From the NCBI GenBank assembly GCA_019241635.1, contig JAFAWR010000009.1:1-51669 (forward strand): a stretch of 51,669 nt of DNA, read 5' to 3'. The stretch is from Solirubrobacterales bacterium (lineage in GTDB: Bacteria; Actinomycetota; Thermoleophilia; Solirubrobacterales; Solirubrobacteraceae). The number at the start of each line of letters is the position of its first letter. Positions within the stretch are counted from its first letter, which is position 1. Under the pieces are notes generated by a model that did not search any database, was not told the origin of the DNA, and saw nothing but the letters and a program-made list of their open reading frames with translations. Shown piece after piece: positions 1-7,156 of the stretch. Made by a program: the position numbers and the translations under genes.

Positions 1-134
1 CAGAGCCGCGCCGGGTCCGGGTCGAGCCCGAGCACGAGCTGCGACTGGCGTGCCGCCACCCGAGCGGCCAACCGGTCGCCAAAGCTCGGGGCCCCCTCGC
101 TTCCAACTTGGTCCTCGATGGACGCCACGGCCAC
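1..134 (-). CDS. pyrF: Orotidine 5'-phosphate decarboxylase, N-terminal fragment (runs off the left edge)
   Basis: Reading leftwards from a GTG at 134 gives 44 codons that stay open to the window edge. The fragment contains SFGDRLAARVAARQSQ followed by LVLGLDPDP, the N-terminal signature of OMP decarboxylase (the G-hDP strand that starts the TIM barrel and binds the substrate). The enzyme makes UMP in the last step of pyrimidine synthesis. Only the amino end is visible; catalytic Lys and Asp residues lie outside the window. The GTG at 134 is the likeliest start but another in-frame GTG at 173 cannot be excluded. It lies just downstream of the HU gene on the same strand, so the two may be co-transcribed. 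The assignment rests on motif recognition over a short stretch. Confidence 0.72.
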   Translation of the reverse strand, partial: MAVASIEDQVGSEGAPSFGDRLAARVAARQSQLVLGLDPDPARL

Positions 135-177
135 GGCATCCCGCTCGCGACCGCAGCATCCAGCGTTCGGCACGGTC

Positions 178-450
178 CTACTTCACCGCCTTCTTAAGGC
201 CGGCGCCGGCGGTGAACCGCGGCACCTTGGAGGCCGCGATTTGGATCCGCTCGCCGGTCGCGGGATTGCGTCCCTCACGAGCGCTGCGCTGGGAGACGCT
301 GAACTTGCCAAAGCCAGAGAACGACACCTCACTACCTCGCTTGAGCGCGTCCTCGACCGTCTCCAGGAAAGCGTCGACTGCACCCCCCGCGTCCTTCTTG
401 CTCAGTCCGGCGCGATCGGCAACCTGGTCGACGAATTCTTGCTTGGTCAC
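178..450 (-). CDS. hup: HU-family histone-like DNA-binding protein
   Basis: This 90-residue protein has the full HU/IHF layout. An N-terminal helical dimer region (MTKQEFVDQVADRAGLSK) leads to the G-FGKF turn (SFSGFGKFSVSQR), and the beta-arm contains the RNPATGE motif that intercalates into DNA, followed by a basic C-terminus ending KKAVK. HU compacts and bends nucleoid DNA. The start is GTG at 450, supported by a strong Shine-Dalgarno block (AGGAGG) about 7 bases upstream. A possible -10 (TTAGCT) sits around 484-489 on this strand. It is of normal length for short-form HU and lacks the Lys/Ala-rich tail of the long actinobacterial HU proteins. pyrF lies downstream. Confidence 0.95.
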   Translation of the reverse strand: MTKQEFVDQVADRAGLSKKDAGGAVDAFLETVEDALKRGSEVSFSGFGKFSVSQRSAREGRNPATGERIQIAASKVPRFTAGAGLKKAVK

Positions 451-590
451 TTGCTCCCTCCTTCGAGGTGGTAGGAATTCCCGAAGCTAACACGAGCCGC
501 GGACGGCTGGCTGTACCGTAGCCCGAGCCGAGGAATTCTCCCCGGTGGGCCGGACACCCCGCAGGATCGCATAGCTCAGTTTTTCGGAAT

Positions 591-845
591 TTGCGTACTT
601 CACCGGAGATCATCAGGCAGATCGACGCCGCCGGCGCGCGCGAGGCGGAGTCCCCCGCCGTCGCGGACGACGAGGCCGTCGGGGACGGCGAGCAGAATAC
701 GGTCGTGAACCTGGGTCGCCTCGCCTGGCTGGGCACGGTCGGCGCATGCCTGATCGCGGTGCTGATCCTCGTGATCGAGGGCTATTACGGCTACGCGGGC
801 GTCACCTTCGCGGTGGCGGTCGCGGCCTTCATCAACCTGCTCTAG
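591..845 (+). CDS. Small membrane protein, unknown function
   Basis: An 84-residue reading frame beginning at TTG 591. The first 40 residues are acidic and polar; the second half is strongly hydrophobic, with one or two membrane segments (about residues 45-62 and 66-82: GTVGACLIAVLILVIEG and YAGVTFAVAVAAFINLL). I do not recognise a family. No Shine-Dalgarno sequence is visible before the TTG, and the start may be wrong. It stands alone, divergent from HU (140 bp apart) and facing the CDF transporter gene. The composition and the clean hydrophobic pattern argue for a real gene, but this is a modest-confidence call. Confidence 0.55.
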   Translation: MRTSPEIIRQIDAAGAREAESPAVADDEAVGDGEQNTVVNLGRLAWLGTVGACLIAVLILVIEGYYGYAGVTFAVAVAAFINLL

Positions 846-1164
846 CTCGCGGCCTCAGGTGCCGCACGCGTCGGGTCGGGCGCGAGCGCCGCTCGCGGAC
901 GTGGTGCAGCAGGTTGCCGACCGCGGACGTGCGCCGACTCCAGCGATGGTGCCGCGTACCGGCTCAGACGACCGCGAGTTTCCCGCCACTCGCGCCCTCC
1001 AGAAACGTGAAAGGCAGTTCAGTCGCGCATAGCGCAGCCGATCCGCCACTCGCGGCGCGCCGCTTCGCGAGTGGCAGATTCGTCGCTACTGGAAAGAGGT
1101 GCATTGGCCGCCGGCCGACCTACGCCGGGTCGTCCGCCCCCGCGATCGAACACCGCGCACTCAC
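846..1164. other. Intergenic stretch with hairpins and a short direct repeat
   Basis: No gene is supported here. The stretch lies between the ends of two convergent genes. It holds a perfect 10-bp stem at 1045-1054/1066-1075 (GCCACTCGCG with an 11-nt loop), a weaker hairpin of the same family at 974-979/988-993 (GCGAGT/ACTCGC), and one copy of a 24-bp direct repeat (1118-1141) whose other copy covers the 3' end of the CDF gene. Without a T-tract the hairpins are not textbook terminators, although they lie where a bidirectional terminator would be expected. Confidence 0.6.
1045..1075. terminator. Hairpin between convergent genes, possible terminator
   Basis: Perfect 10-bp stem (1045-1054 with 1066-1075) around an 11-nt loop in the gap between the small membrane protein gene and the CDF gene. 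Its position between convergent genes fits termination, but there is no run of T on either side. Confidence 0.4.
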
Positions 1165-1186
1165 CTACGCCGGGTCGTCCGCCCCC
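1118..1186. repeat. Direct repeat, two 24-bp copies 45 bp apart
   Basis: Identical 24-bp copies lie at 1118-1141 and 1163-1186, each containing TACGCCGGGTCGTCCGCC. The second copy supplies the last codons and the stop codon of the CDF transporter gene on the minus strand; the first is outside the gene. The flanks differ, so this is not a simple tandem duplication of a longer unit. Confidence 0.85.
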
Positions 1187-2139
1187 CCAGGACGAAACGC
1201 GCCGGCCGCCGCCCGACGGAGCTCCTCCCCCGGCCGGACCCGGTCCTCGGGCTCCAGGTGGATCAGCACGTCCGCGCCCCCGAGCCGGGTGCCGATCACG
1301 TCCTGGAGCTCGTGGGCCGTGCGGTGGGCATCCTCCAGCGAGGTACCGCTCCGGAACTGGACGTGCAGGTCGACGTAGCGCCGCGCCCCGGCCTGGCGCG
1401 TGCGCAGCTCGTGGTAGCCGACCACCCCGCGACCCGCGAACTCCTCGATCGCGCCCCGGATCAACGCCACCTGGTCGGGCGGGAGGGCCTCGTCGACCAG
1501 CACGCGGGATGACCCGAGGAGCAGGCGCACACCGGTGACCACGATCGCGGCGGCGACGACCAGGGCCACCACCGGGTCGAGCCACTGGGCCCCGGTGATC
1601 TGGACCAGGGCGAGCCCGATGAGCACCGCCAGCGAGGTGAGGGCGTCGGTGCGCAGATGGGCGGCGTCGCCCTCGAGCGCGGGCGAGGAGGTGGCGCGAG
1701 CGGTGCGCGCGATCACCGTGGAGACGATCACGTTGGCGATGAGCGAGAACGCCACGACCGCGATGCCCACCCCGAGCCGCTGCACGCGCCCGCCGCCGGT
1801 GAGGTGGCGGACGGCCTGGAAGGCGATGGCGGCGGATCCAACCAGGATCAGGATGCCCTCGATCGCCGCGGCCAGGTTCTCGAGCTTCTCGTGGCCGTAA
1901 CGGTGGCTCTCGTCGGCCGGCTCGCCGGCCTTCCGCACCGAGAAGAAGGCGACCATCGAGGCGACCAGGTCGATGCTCGAATGCACGGCCTCGGTCAGGA
2001 TGGCCACCGAGCCCGTGATCGACCCGGCCACGACCTTCAGCAGGATCAGGCAGGAGTTCGAGACGACCGACAGGGCCGCCGTGCGGAGCTTGACCTGAGG
2101 GGTGGCGGGGGCCCCGTCGGTGTTCAGAGACGGATCCAT
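1165..2139 (-). CDS. Cation diffusion facilitator (CDF) family metal transporter
   Basis: A 324-residue membrane protein that exports divalent metal ions (Zn, Fe, Co or Mn) from the cytoplasm in exchange for protons. Two HxxxD metal sites typical of CDF transporters are visible: HSSID in TM2 (about residue 53) and HLRTD in TM5 (about residue 161). Six hydrophobic segments fill residues 20-220, and the cytoplasmic ferredoxin-like domain follows, with the expected histidines in VDLHVQF, AHELQ and VLIHLEPE. The start ATG at 2139 lies inside the end of rdgB (16-bp overlap), making it the last gene of murI-rph-rdgB-CDF. The stop codon falls inside a 24-bp direct repeat. The metal cannot be told from sequence; HxxxD at both sites fits Fe/Mn/Co as well as Zn. 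Confidence 0.93.
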   Translation of the reverse strand: MDPSLNTDGAPATPQVKLRTAALSVVSNSCLILLKVVAGSITGSVAILTEAVHSSIDLVASMVAFFSVRKAGEPADESHRYGHEKLENLAAAIEGILILVGSAAIAFQAVRHLTGGGRVQRLGVGIAVVAFSLIANVIVSTVIARTARATSSPALEGDAAHLRTDALTSLAVLIGLALVQITGAQWLDPVVALVVAAAIVVTGVRLLLGSSRVLVDEALPPDQVALIRGAIEEFAGRGVVGYHELRTRQAGARRYVDLHVQFRSGTSLEDAHRTAHELQDVIGTRLGGADVLIHLEPEDRVRPGEELRRAAAGAFRPGGADDPA

Positions 2140-2726
2140 CGGAGCAGCGCCCGCACCGCGTGGCCGCGATGGCTGATCGCGTCCTTCTCGGCGTCTGTGA
2201 GCTCGGCCATGGTTCGATTCTCCCCGGTGGCGTCGGGTACGAACACCGGGTCGTAGCCGAAGCCGCCCGAGCCCGCCTGCGCATGGGCCATCCGGCCCCG
2301 GCAGTCACCGAAGAACACGCGCTCCTCGCCCGTCTCCGGGTTCACATAGGCCAGCGCGCACACGTAGCGCAGGCGGCTGTCCGGCGGCACCTCGTCGACG
2401 AACTTGGCCAGGTTCTCCTCGTCGCTCGCGCCGTCGCCCGCGTAGCGCGCCGAGTGCACCCCGGGCGCGCCGCCGAGCGCCGCGGCCTCGATCCCGGAGT
2501 CGTCGGCGATCGCCGCCCGGCCCGTGGCCGCGGCGGCGGCCAGGGCCTTGGGAAGCGCGTTGTCGGCAAACGTGACGCCGTCCTCGGGCGGCAGCTCGAC
2601 GTCGTCGGGTAACGGCTCCACACTGATGCCGGCCGGCTCGAGCAGGCGGCGCATCTCCACCACCTTGTGGGGATTGCGCGTCGCCAGCATCAGCGAGCGC
2701 TCGGGCGTTCCGTTCTCGTCGGCCAT
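2124..2726 (-). CDS. rdgB: RdgB/HAM1 family dITP/XTP pyrophosphatase
   Basis: A 200-residue house-cleaning enzyme that hydrolyses non-canonical purine nucleotides (ITP, dITP, XTP) to monophosphates. The family signature is clear: MLATRNPHKVVEMRRLL near the N-terminus (substrate-binding T/SxN-K), then TFADNALPKA, AIADDSGIEAAAL with the catalytic acidic residues, GAPGVHSARYAG, GSGGFGYDPVF, and the C-terminal SHRGHA motif. The start ATG at 2726 is followed by 12 extra residues before the conserved block, so a slightly later start is possible. It begins 9 bp after rph; this rph-rdgB order is common in Firmicutes and Actinobacteria. Confidence 0.96.
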   Translation of the reverse strand: MADENGTPERSLMLATRNPHKVVEMRRLLEPAGISVEPLPDDVELPPEDGVTFADNALPKALAAAAATGRAAIADDSGIEAAALGGAPGVHSARYAGDGASDEENLAKFVDEVPPDSRLRYVCALAYVNPETGEERVFFGDCRGRMAHAQAGSGGFGYDPVFVPDATGENRTMAELTDAEKDAISHRGHAVRALLRWIRL

Positions 2727-2735
2727 GCTCAGCCC

Positions 2736-3506
2736 TCAGCCCGGGGCGGCGCCGGCCACCGCGGCGTCCTGCAGGGCGCGCAGCTCCAAGATTCCGCCGG
2801 CGGCGAGCGCGAGAAGATCATCGAGATGGGCGCGGGACAGGGGCGTGCGCTCGGCGGTCGCCTGCACCTCGACCAGCCCTCCGTCTCCGGTCATCACCAC
2901 GTTGGCGTCGACCTCGGCGGTCGAGTCCTCCTTGTAGTCGAGGTCGAGGAGCGGCACGCCGCCCACGATCCCGCACGACACGGCCGCGACCGTGCTGGTC
3001 AGCGGCAACGCACTCAAAGCGCCCTCGGCCATCAACCGCGCGAACGCGAGCTGGAGCGCCACCATGCCCCCGGTGATCGACGCGCAGCGGGTGCCGCCGT
3101 CGGCCTGGAGCACATCGCAGTCCACGTACACGGTCCGCTCGCCCAACGACGCGAAATCGACCACACCGCGCAGCGAGCGGCCGATTAGCCGCTGGATCTC
3201 GACCGTGCGCCCGTCCGGCCGGCCGCGGCTGACGTCGCGCTGCTTACGCTCACCGGTCGAGGCGGGCAGCATGCCGTACTCGGCGGTGACCCAGCCGCGC
3301 CCCGATCCGGACAGCCAGCGGGGCACGCTGTCCTGCACCGAGGCGGTGCAGATCACTCGGGTCTCGCCGATCGAGATCAGCGCCGAGCCGGTGGCCGTGC
3401 GCACGAACCCGGCCTCGATCGCCATCGGCCGCAGCTGATCCGGCCCACGGCCGTAGCTGCGAGCGGGCACCGCACCCGGACCCGGACCCGGGCCCGAAGT
3501 GCTCAT
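2736..3506 (-). CDS. rph: Ribonuclease PH
   Basis: A 256-residue phosphorolytic 3'-5' exoribonuclease that trims tRNA 3' ends. Conserved features: the RPMAIEAGFV block, RETRV-like GETRVICTASV, the GWVTAEYGMLPAST motif, RGRPDGRTVEIQRLIGRSLR (phosphate-binding), DCDVLQADGGTR and the DLDYKEDS motif. A Gly-Pro-rich N-terminal extension of about 20 residues precedes the conserved domain. The start ATG (3504-3506) overlaps the murI stop TGA (3503-3505) as ATGA, which settles the start and implies translational coupling. A longer upstream reading frame continues through murI but is a shadow. Confidence 0.97.
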   Translation of the reverse strand: MSTSGPGPGPGAVPARSYGRGPDQLRPMAIEAGFVRTATGSALISIGETRVICTASVQDSVPRWLSGSGRGWVTAEYGMLPASTGERKQRDVSRGRPDGRTVEIQRLIGRSLRGVVDFASLGERTVYVDCDVLQADGGTRCASITGGMVALQLAFARLMAEGALSALPLTSTVAAVSCGIVGGVPLLDLDYKEDSTAEVDANVVMTGDGGLVEVQATAERTPLSRAHLDDLLALAAGGILELRALQDAAVAGAAPG

Positions 3507-4351
3507 GCCGCCACCCTCGCCGACAGGTCCACGTGCGCCACCTCGCCGAGCGGCATCTGCAAAAAGCGCGTCCCGACCGCGCGGAACGACTCGACATCGG
3601 CCGTACACATGAACCGATAGGCCCCCTCGCCGGATTGCGGGTTCAGCAGCCCGCGCGAGGCCAGGGCCCGCTCCACGCTCCGCGCGACGCCCGCGCCCGA
3701 GGTCACGAGCGCCACGCCCCGGCCGAGCGAGCGCTGCAGCATCGGCGCGACCAGCGGGTAGTGCGTGCACCCCAGGATGACCGTGTCGACCTCCGCCGAG
3801 CGGAGCGGCACGCAATAGGAACGCACGGTCTCCACCACGCGCTCGTCGAACGGGAAGCCGCCCTGGATGATCGGGGCGAGGTCGGGGCACGCCACGCTCT
3901 CCAGGTGGACGTGCGGATCGGCGCCGAGGACCGCCCGCTCATAAGCCTGCGAAGCCACCGTAGCCGGCGTGGCCAGCAACCCGATGCGCCCGCTGCGGCT
4001 GCCGGCCACGGCAAGCTGGGTGGCCGGACCGACTACGCCGATCACGTCGATCTGGGCTCCCGAGCGCATGGTGCGCCGGATCATCGACTCGACCGCCCCC
4101 AGCGCGGCCGAGCTGGCCGCATTGCAGGCGATCACCAGCAGCTTGGCCCCGGCGGAGAGCAGGTAGTCGGCGATCTGTAGGGCGAACGCCTCGAGCTCGG
4201 CCTGACTGCGCTCGCCGTAGGGAAAGCGCGCGGTGTCTCCCAGGTACAGGTAATCCTCGCCGGGCAGCGACACGAGCAGCTCGTGCAGGACGGTCAGTCC
4301 GCCGACCCCGGAGTCGAACACGCCGACGGGCTGGTTGGCGATGGGCGCCAT
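3503..4351 (-). CDS. murI: Glutamate racemase
   Basis: A 282-residue enzyme converting L- to D-glutamate for peptidoglycan. It opens with VGVFDSGVGGLTV (catalytic-site Asp) and shows YLGDTARFPYG, the first catalytic cysteine in VIACNAASS (Cys76) and the second in ILGCTHYPL (Cys195). The length is normal. ATG at 4351 is chosen because it leaves only a few residues before the first strand. It is the first gene of the murI-rph-rdgB-CDF operon and is divergent from the glycosyltransferase gene with 45 bp between starts. Confidence 0.97.
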   Translation of the reverse strand: MAPIANQPVGVFDSGVGGLTVLHELLVSLPGEDYLYLGDTARFPYGERSQAELEAFALQIADYLLSAGAKLLVIACNAASSAALGAVESMIRRTMRSGAQIDVIGVVGPATQLAVAGSRSGRIGLLATPATVASQAYERAVLGADPHVHLESVACPDLAPIIQGGFPFDERVVETVRSYCVPLRSAEVDTVILGCTHYPLVAPMLQRSLGRGVALVTSGAGVARSVERALASRGLLNPQSGEGAYRFMCTADVESFRAVGTRFLQMPLGEVAHVDLSARVAA

Positions 4352-4382
4352 CGTGCGAGATGGTGCCAGAGGTGGCCGCCGG

Positions 4383-4388
4383 TACGCT
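4383..4388 (+). promoter_or_regulatory. -10 box (TACGCT) for the glycosyltransferase gene
   Basis: A TAnnnT hexamer 8 nt before the ATG at 4397 with no Shine-Dalgarno sequence between, so the transcript probably starts at or next to the start codon. Confidence 0.5.
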
Positions 4389-4396
4389 CGCCCCGC

Positions 4397-5326
4397 ATGC
4401 GCGCGCTGATCGTCACGAACATGTACCCCACCCCGGAGCGCCCCGCGCTCGGCAGCTTCGTGCGCGATCAGGTCGAGGCCCTGAGACGGATCGACGAGCT
4501 GCAAATCGACGTGTTCGCGTTCGCGCCGGGCGGCGGGCGCGCGTACCTCGATGCCGCCCGCGACCTCGGCCGCGACCACCGCGACCAGCGCTACGACGTC
4601 GTGCACGCCCACTTCGGGCTCACCGCGTGGCCCGCCCTGGCCGCGCGCGCCGCAGCCCACGCGGTCACGCTGCACGGCACCGACCTTGTCCATCCGCGCT
4701 CGCGCGCGATCACCCTGGCCGCGCTGCCCTTCCAGGCTCTCGTCGCGACGGTGTCCGAGCCGCTCGCCGCGCAGCTCCCCCGGCGCGTCGTCCGCGGACA
4801 GACCGCGATCCTCCCCACGGGCGTCGACACCCGGCGCTTCAAGCCCACCCCCCGCGCCGAGGCCCGCGCCGCCGTGAACCTCGAGCCGACCGGACGCTAC
4901 CTCCTGTTCCCCGCCGACCCGAAACGCCCCGAGAAGCGCCACGATCGCGCCCTCGCACTGGCCGCCGACACCCAAGCCGAGCTCCTCACGCTCGGGAGCA
5001 CTGCGCCCGAGCAGGTCCCCCTGTACGTCAACGCGGCCAACGCGGTGCTCGTCCCGTCCGAGCGCGAGAGCTTCGGCCTGGCCGTGCTCGAGGCGCTGGC
5101 CTGCGACGTGCCGGTGCTGGCCACGCCGGTTGGGATCGCGCCGACCGCGCTCGAACACGTTCCCGGCACCCTGTGCGCGCCCTTCGACGCACCCACCTGG
5201 CGCGCCGCGCTGAAGCCGCACCTGGGCAGCGCCGACCCACCCCGGATCGACGGCCGCGCCCGCGCCGAGCCCTACAGCACCGACCGCATGGCGGCACGTG
5301 TGCTCGCCGCGTGGCGGAGCCTCTAA
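4397..5326 (+). CDS. Glycosyltransferase family 4/GT-B fold
   Basis: A 309-residue protein with the two-Rossmann GT-B fold. The N-terminus, MRALIVTNMYPTPERPALGS, is typical of GT4 enzymes (YP.....G.FV.....L), and VVHAHFGLTAWPA and HGTDL follow. The C-terminal domain has ILPTGVDTRRF, LLFPADPKRPEKRHDRAL (phosphate-binding), the ESFGLAVLEALACDVPVLATPVG stretch with the E-x7-E motif, and a short helical tail. It transfers a sugar from an NDP-sugar; the acceptor is unknown. At about 310 residues it is shorter than most GT4 enzymes (350-400). Its stop overlaps the stop of the convergent ABC permease gene by two bases. The start follows a TACGCT -10 box with no ribosome binding site. Confidence 0.9.
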   Translation: MRALIVTNMYPTPERPALGSFVRDQVEALRRIDELQIDVFAFAPGGGRAYLDAARDLGRDHRDQRYDVVHAHFGLTAWPALAARAAAHAVTLHGTDLVHPRSRAITLAALPFQALVATVSEPLAAQLPRRVVRGQTAILPTGVDTRRFKPTPRAEARAAVNLEPTGRYLLFPADPKRPEKRHDRALALAADTQAELLTLGSTAPEQVPLYVNAANAVLVPSERESFGLAVLEALACDVPVLATPVGIAPTALEHVPGTLCAPFDAPTWRAALKPHLGSADPPRIDGRARAEPYSTDRMAARVLAAWRSL

Positions 5327-6111
5327 ACGATCAACCGCGTCCGCGTCCGCCACACGGCCAGCCGCCAGGCCAGGACCGCGAACACGATGAGCGCGCCCAC
5401 GTGCAGCACATCCGCCCCGGGACGCAGACCGAACGCGCAATGACGCACGAGCTCCACGCAGTGATAAAGCGGGTTGAACTGCGCGGCCGTGCGCAGCCAT
5501 CCGGGAAGCCGGTTCAGGGGAAAGAACGTGCCGGCGACCAGGAACAGTGGCGTGATCACCCCGCTGATCACGTAGCTCAGGTCATCGAACGTGGTGGCCG
5601 CCGCGGAGAACAGCATTCCCAGCGAGGCGAAACCGATGCCGGTCAAAACGCCGACCAGGGGCACCAAGACCATCGCCGGCGCCGGCGGCAGCCCGAAGCA
5701 GAAGGCGACCAGCAGCGGCGCCACGCCGTAGACGCCGGCGCGCATGCCCAGGAACAGCACCTCGCCGGTGACGATCTCCTCCACGTCGACCGGCGCGGCC
5801 AGCATCGCGTCGTACACGCGCTGATAGCGGCGCTTGTACAGCGAGTCGAACATCGCCGAGAACGCCGCGCTGAACAGCACCGCGGTGGCCACCGCGCCCG
5901 TGCCGACGAACTGGATGTACGGGATTCCCTCGACGTGCGAGACCAGCTTCCCGAACCCGAAGCCGAACGCGACGAGCATGATCACCGGCTCGACCACCGC
6001 GGCGAACGTGCGCGTGCGCCAGTAGTAGACGAACACGATCCATTCGCGGATCCACACCGCGGCCAGCGACACCGGCTCGATCCGCCTCACCGTGGAGCTC
6101 ACGCCGGTCAT
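5323..6111 (-). CDS. ABC-2 type exporter permease
   Basis: A 262-residue membrane protein with six hydrophobic segments and the ABC2_membrane signature (LSYVISGVITPLFLVAGTFFPLNRLPGWLR, then FNPLYHCVELVRHCAFG). This C-terminal arrangement matches NodJ/DrrB-type permeases that export small lipophilic molecules such as lipo-oligosaccharides, anthracyclines or lipids. Its ATG overlaps the stop of the upstream ATPase gene as ATGA (6108-6111), so the two form one transporter. The substrate cannot be read from sequence. The 3' end overlaps the end of the convergent glycosyltransferase gene. Confidence 0.94.
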   Translation of the reverse strand: MTGVSSTVRRIEPVSLAAVWIREWIVFVYYWRTRTFAAVVEPVIMLVAFGFGFGKLVSHVEGIPYIQFVGTGAVATAVLFSAAFSAMFDSLYKRRYQRVYDAMLAAPVDVEEIVTGEVLFLGMRAGVYGVAPLLVAFCFGLPPAPAMVLVPLVGVLTGIGFASLGMLFSAAATTFDDLSYVISGVITPLFLVAGTFFPLNRLPGWLRTAAQFNPLYHCVELVRHCAFGLRPGADVLHVGALIVFAVLAWRLAVWRTRTRLIV

Positions 6112-7049
6112 TCGACGTAGTCCCCGGTCAGGTTCACGAACACGTCCTCGAGCGTGGCCCTCCGCCGCCGCCCGGCGGGCAGCCGGCCGTCGGCCTCATC
6201 CGCGTGCAGGTAGGTCAGAGCGGGGCCCGATTGACGCGTGGCCAGCCCGTCAGCCCGCGCGCGATCAGCCAACGATCGGAGCTCGGCGACCGAGCCGTGG
6301 ACGTCGAGCACCTCGCGCCCGGCATGAGCGCGGATCAGCTCGTCCGGCGTGCCCTCGGCCACCACCCGGCCGCTCGCCACGATCGCCACGCGGTCGGCCA
6401 GCCGCTCGGCCTCCTCGATGTAGTGGGTCGACATGAGCACGGTGGCGCCGTGCTCGCGCAGCGACAGGATCAGCGACCACAGCTCGTGTCGCACCTGGGG
6501 ATCCAGGCCGACCGTCGGCTCGTCGAGCAGGACCAGGTCGGGGTCGTGAATGAGCGCCCGCGCAATTAGCAGCCGGCGCTGCATCCCGCCGGAAAGCGTG
6601 ACCGCTCGATCCTGCGCTCGCGCCGACAGCCCGGCCAGCACGAGCGCCCGCTCGACCGCGCCCGCGCGGTCGCCGGCCGGCACCCGGTAAAGGCGCGCGA
6701 ACACCGACAGCACGTCGCGCACGCGCAGGTCGACATCCAAATTGCTGTCCTGGGGGGAGACGCCCATGCGGGCGCGGGCCAGCTTCGACTCCGCCGGTAA
6801 TTGGTGACCGAGCACCTCGACACTCCCGGCGTCGGCCACCGCCTGGCCGGTGAGGATCCGCATCGCGGTCGACTTGCCGGCGCCGTTGGGCCCGAGCAGG
6901 CCGTAACAGATCCCGCTCGGCACGACCAGGTCGAGCCCGTCGAGCGCGCGCACCGCGCCAAACGCCTTGACCACGCCGCGCATCGAGATCGCGACACCCG
7001 GCAAATCGGGCACCAACGTGGGGCTACGGCTGGTTGAGAGAAACGACAA
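6108..7049 (-). CDS. ABC exporter ATP-binding protein (NodI/DrrA type)
   Basis: A 313-residue ATPase for the adjacent permease. Walker A is GPNGAGKST, the Q-loop is SPQDSNLD, the signature is LSGGMQRR, Walker B is LVLLDEP and the switch histidine lies in STHYIEEAE. The extra C-terminal domain of about 90 residues is the DUF4162-like extension of DrrA/NodI proteins and ends TLEDVFVNLTGD. The start is TTG 7049, supported by a GGAGG sequence 4 nt upstream; the conserved domain begins about 22 residues later, so an internal start (ATG 6983) is possible but lacks a ribosome binding site. A 9-codon open frame with its own -10 box lies just upstream. Confidence 0.95.
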   Translation of the reverse strand: MSFLSTSRSPTLVPDLPGVAISMRGVVKAFGAVRALDGLDLVVPSGICYGLLGPNGAGKSTAMRILTGQAVADAGSVEVLGHQLPAESKLARARMGVSPQDSNLDVDLRVRDVLSVFARLYRVPAGDRAGAVERALVLAGLSARAQDRAVTLSGGMQRRLLIARALIHDPDLVLLDEPTVGLDPQVRHELWSLILSLREHGATVLMSTHYIEEAERLADRVAIVASGRVVAEGTPDELIRAHAGREVLDVHGSVAELRSLADRARADGLATRQSGPALTYLHADEADGRLPAGRRRRATLEDVFVNLTGDYVE

Positions 7050-7082
7050 AGGACCTCCAGGGAACGACGAAGAAGAGCGGCG

Positions 7083-7099
7083 CCGTCGCAGAGCGACGG
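7083..7099 (-). promoter_or_regulatory. Hairpin between leader ORF and ABC exporter genes
   Basis: A 7-bp perfect stem (7083-7089 with 7093-7099) and a 3-nt loop, sitting between the stop of the 9-codon leader frame (7107) and the ribosome binding site of the ATPase gene (7054-7058). It could be part of an attenuator; no competing stem covering the ribosome binding site is obvious. Confidence 0.4.
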
Positions 7100-7106
7100 G
7101 CGAGAG

Positions 7107-7136
7107 TCAGCGCAGCTTCAAAACCCTGGGATCCAT
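7107..7136 (-). CDS. Possible 9-residue leader peptide (MDPRVLKLR)
   Basis: A very short frame, ATG at 7136 to TGA at 7107, lies 57 bp upstream of the ABC exporter ATPase. A TAnnnT -10 box (TACAGT, 7145-7150) sits 8 nt before its ATG, the same spacing as the leaderless genes elsewhere in this window, so its start would be the first codon of the transcript. The peptide ends KLR, a basic-x-basic tripeptide. Basic-x-basic motifs are known to stall ribosomes bound by macrolides. That this peptide acts as a sensor for the exporter is inference only. Confidence 0.4.
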   Translation of the reverse strand: MDPRVLKLR

Positions 7137-7144
7137 CTCGTCCA

Positions 7145-7150
7145 ACTGTA
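7145..7150 (-). promoter_or_regulatory. -10 box (TACAGT) for the ABC exporter operon
   Basis: Hexamer on the minus strand just after the HDAC-family gene stop (7157), 8 nt before the leader-peptide ATG and about 95 nt before the ATPase start. It gives the exporter its own promoter. Confidence 0.5.
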
Positions 7151-7156
7151 CAGCAC

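Noticed and set aside
1019-2308. A 429-codon minus-strand frame across the CDF gene
   Set aside because: It is Arg/Pro/Gly-rich shadow coding in another frame of the clear CDF transporter.
3507-3890. N-terminal extension of rph
   Set aside because: The ATG overlapping the murI stop (3504-3506) gives the normal RNase PH length; the extension lies inside murI.
4352-5500. Upstream extension of the murI frame
   Set aside because: The extension crosses the glycosyltransferase gene on the other strand and has no homology; murI begins cleanly at ATG 4351.
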